The position numbers and the translations under genes were made by a program. A model generated the notes under the pieces. That model ran no database searches. It saw only the letters and a list, made by a program, of their open reading frames with translations, and was not told the origin of the DNA. Of a DNA stretch of 64,000 nt, positions 62,685 to 64,000 are shown in pieces. The stretch comes from Vicingus serpentipes. Lineage in GTDB: Bacteria; Bacteroidota; Bacteroidia; Flavobacteriales_E; Vicingaceae. Numbering within the stretch: the stretch's first letter is position 1; every line of letters starts with the position of its first letter. Location: positions 806,001-870,000 of the forward strand of contig NZ_VOOS01000001.1 in the NCBI RefSeq assembly GCF_007993035.1. Direction: 5' to 3'.

Positions 62685-64000
62685 TTAAGCTTCTACTTTT
62701 CCTTTAGCTTTTGAAATTACTGCATCAGCAATATTTTTTGGACATTCTGCATAGTGAGAAAATTCCATAGATGATGTTGCTCTACCTGAAGACATTGTTC
62801 TTAAAGAAGTAACATATCCAAACATTTCAGATAAAGGAACTTTAGCTTTAACAACTTTAGATCCGTGTTTATCATCCATACCTTCTACTTGCCCTCTTCT
62901 TCTATTTAAATCTCCTACTATGTCACCCATGTTTTCTTCTGGAGTAACAACCTCAATCTTCATTATTGGTTCAAGTATTACTGGATTAGCTTGTGGCAAT
63001 GCATTTCTGAAAGCCATTTTAGCAGCTAATTCAAATGATAATTGATCTGAATCGACAGCATGGAAAGACCCATCAAATAAAGTTACTTTTAAACTATCAA
63101 TAGAGAATCCAGCTAATGGACCATTTTTCATTGCTTCTTTGAATCCTTTCTCAACTGAAGGAACGAATTCTCTAGGAATATTACCACCTTTTATTTCGTT
63201 AACAAATTCTAAGCCTTCTTTAGTTGTATCTTCAACAGCTTCAATTGTAACTTGAATATCAGCAAATTTACCACGCCCACCGGATTGTTTCTTATAAACC
63301 TCTCTATGTGTAACCGAACCAGTAATTGCTTCTTTATAATTTACTTGTGGTTCTCCTTGGTTAATTTCAACTTTGAATTCTCTTTTTAATCTATCGATAA
63401 TAATATCTAAGTGTAACTCACCCATACCACTCAAAACAGTTTGACCTGAATCTTCATCAGTATAGATCGTTAACGTTGGATCTTCTTCAGTTAATTTAGC
63501 TAAAGCCATACCCATCTTATCAACATCTGATTGAGTTTTAGGCTCAATTGCAATACCAATAACTGGATCTGGGAAATCCATAGATTCTAATACGATAGGA
63601 TGTTTTTCATCACATAATGTATCACCAGTTTTAATATCTTTAAATCCGACTAAAGCTGCGATATCTCCACATGATAATTCATCAATTTGATTTTGCTTAT
63701 TAGCATGCATTTGGAAAATTCTAGAAATACGCTCTTTATTCCCTGAACGAGTATTTAAAACATAAGAACCTGCAGGTAAATTACCTGAATATGCTCTTGT
63801 AAAACATAAACGACCTACAAAAGGATCTGTTGCAATTTTAAAAGCTAAAGCGGCAAAAGGCTCATCAAATGATGGCTTACGAGATGCTGGCTCTTCAGTT
63901 TTTGGATTTGTACCATCAATAGCTTCAACATCTAGAGGAGAAGGTAAAATCTCCATTACCATATCAAGCATAGCTTGAACCCCTTTATTTTTAAACGCAG
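62685..64000 (-). CDS. fusA: Elongation factor G, C-terminal part (cut by window edge)
   Basis: The frame is open to position 64000. Reading in from the edge it gives [21 protein letters not shown], the usual EF-G segment at the end of the GTPase domain, so about 438 C-terminal residues are present. Domains II to V follow, including [38 protein letters not shown] and [23 protein letters not shown] drives translocation on the ribosome using GTP. The G domain and start lie outside the window. Confidence 0.97.
   Translation of the reverse strand, partial: AFKNKGVQAMLDMVMEILPSPLDVEAIDGTNPKTEEPASRKPSFDEPFAALAFKIATDPFVGRLCFTRAYSGNLPAGSYVLNTRSGNKERISRIFQMHANKQNQIDELSCGDIAALVGFKDIKTGDTLCDEKHPIVLESMDFPDPVIGIAIEPKTQSDVDKMGMALAKLTEEDPTLTIYTDEDSGQTVLSGMGELHLDIIIDRLKREFKVEINQGEPQVNYKEAITGSVTHREVYKKQSGGRGKFADIQVTIEAVEDTTKEGLEFVNEIKGGNIPREFVPSVEKGFKEAMKNGPLAGFSIDSLKVTLFDGSFHAVDSDQLSFELAAKMAFRNALPQANPVILEPIMKIEVVTPEENMGDIVGDLNRRRGQVEGMDDKHGSKVVKAKVPLSEMFGYVTSLRTMSSGRATSSMEFSHYAECPKNIADAVISKAKGKVEA

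Overview
The window is an AT-rich stretch of a Bacteroidota chromosome, most likely from Flavobacteriales. The signs are a type IX secretion C-terminal sorting domain, a TonB receptor with a carboxypeptidase-regulatory-like N-terminus, a HYC_CC_PP-type protein, Bacteroidota-style -7 promoter boxes (TAnnTTTG), few Shine-Dalgarno sites, and a single merged str/S10/spc/alpha ribosomal cluster. I cannot name a genus. I see no rRNA, tRNA, CRISPR array, insertion sequence or prophage.

Layout. 1-70 is the start of a ddl-like gene running out of the window. 194-2909 holds two glycosyltransferases and ftsE. 3070-8059 is a translationally coupled pair: a large periplasmic TPR protein and an outer-membrane beta-barrel. 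8129-11864 is a compact plus-strand run: dCMP deaminase, S41 protease, a small unknown, a DEDDy exonuclease and a lipoprotein. 12003-17815 has a double-domain peptide ABC ATPase, radA, an IF-2 N-domain/coiled-coil protein and a polytopic membrane protein. 18056-20773 holds an unknown exported protein, a 480-bp gene-free stretch crowded with inverted repeats, a T9SS cargo protein and a small unknown. 20860-28099 is minus-strand metabolism and envelope: class I fumarase, DsbD, two small proteins, a CBS-domain cysteine/cystathionine synthase and a LolC/E-like permease. 28126-34293 covers a NamZ-like lipoprotein, a Nudix hydrolase, a WG-repeat protein, an MltF-like lytic transglycosylase, a GNAT acetyltransferase and a 32-residue basic protein.

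34348-37378 is a minus-strand metal-handling module (HYC_CC_PP-type protein, TonB receptor, HMA-domain protein). It is divergent from a TlpA-like thioredoxin lipoprotein, and a 14-bp-arm inverted repeat lies between them. Next come nfu, terC, alkC, an M13 peptidase, an ECF sigma factor with its anti-sigma factor, clpX and carA.

47872-64000 is the ribosomal cluster on the minus strand, in transcription order: fusA(partial)-rpsJ-rplC-rplD-rplW-rplB-rpsS-rplV-rpsC-rplP-rpmC-rpsQ-rplN-rplX-rplE-rpsN-rpsH-rplF-rplR-rpsE-rpmD-rplO-secY-map-infA-rpmJ-rpsM-rpsK-rpsD-rpoA-rplQ. A strong hairpin terminator follows, and then carA. The cluster joins ribosome building, protein export (SecY), N-terminal methionine removal and RNA polymerase alpha in one transcription unit.

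No obvious defence or mobile system is present. The spots most worth a second look are the cysteine-pair metal module with its inverted repeat, the palindrome-rich intergenic region at 18.8-19.3 kb, the TPR/beta-barrel pair, the stand-alone IF-2 N-domain protein and a possible rpsD leader RNA.
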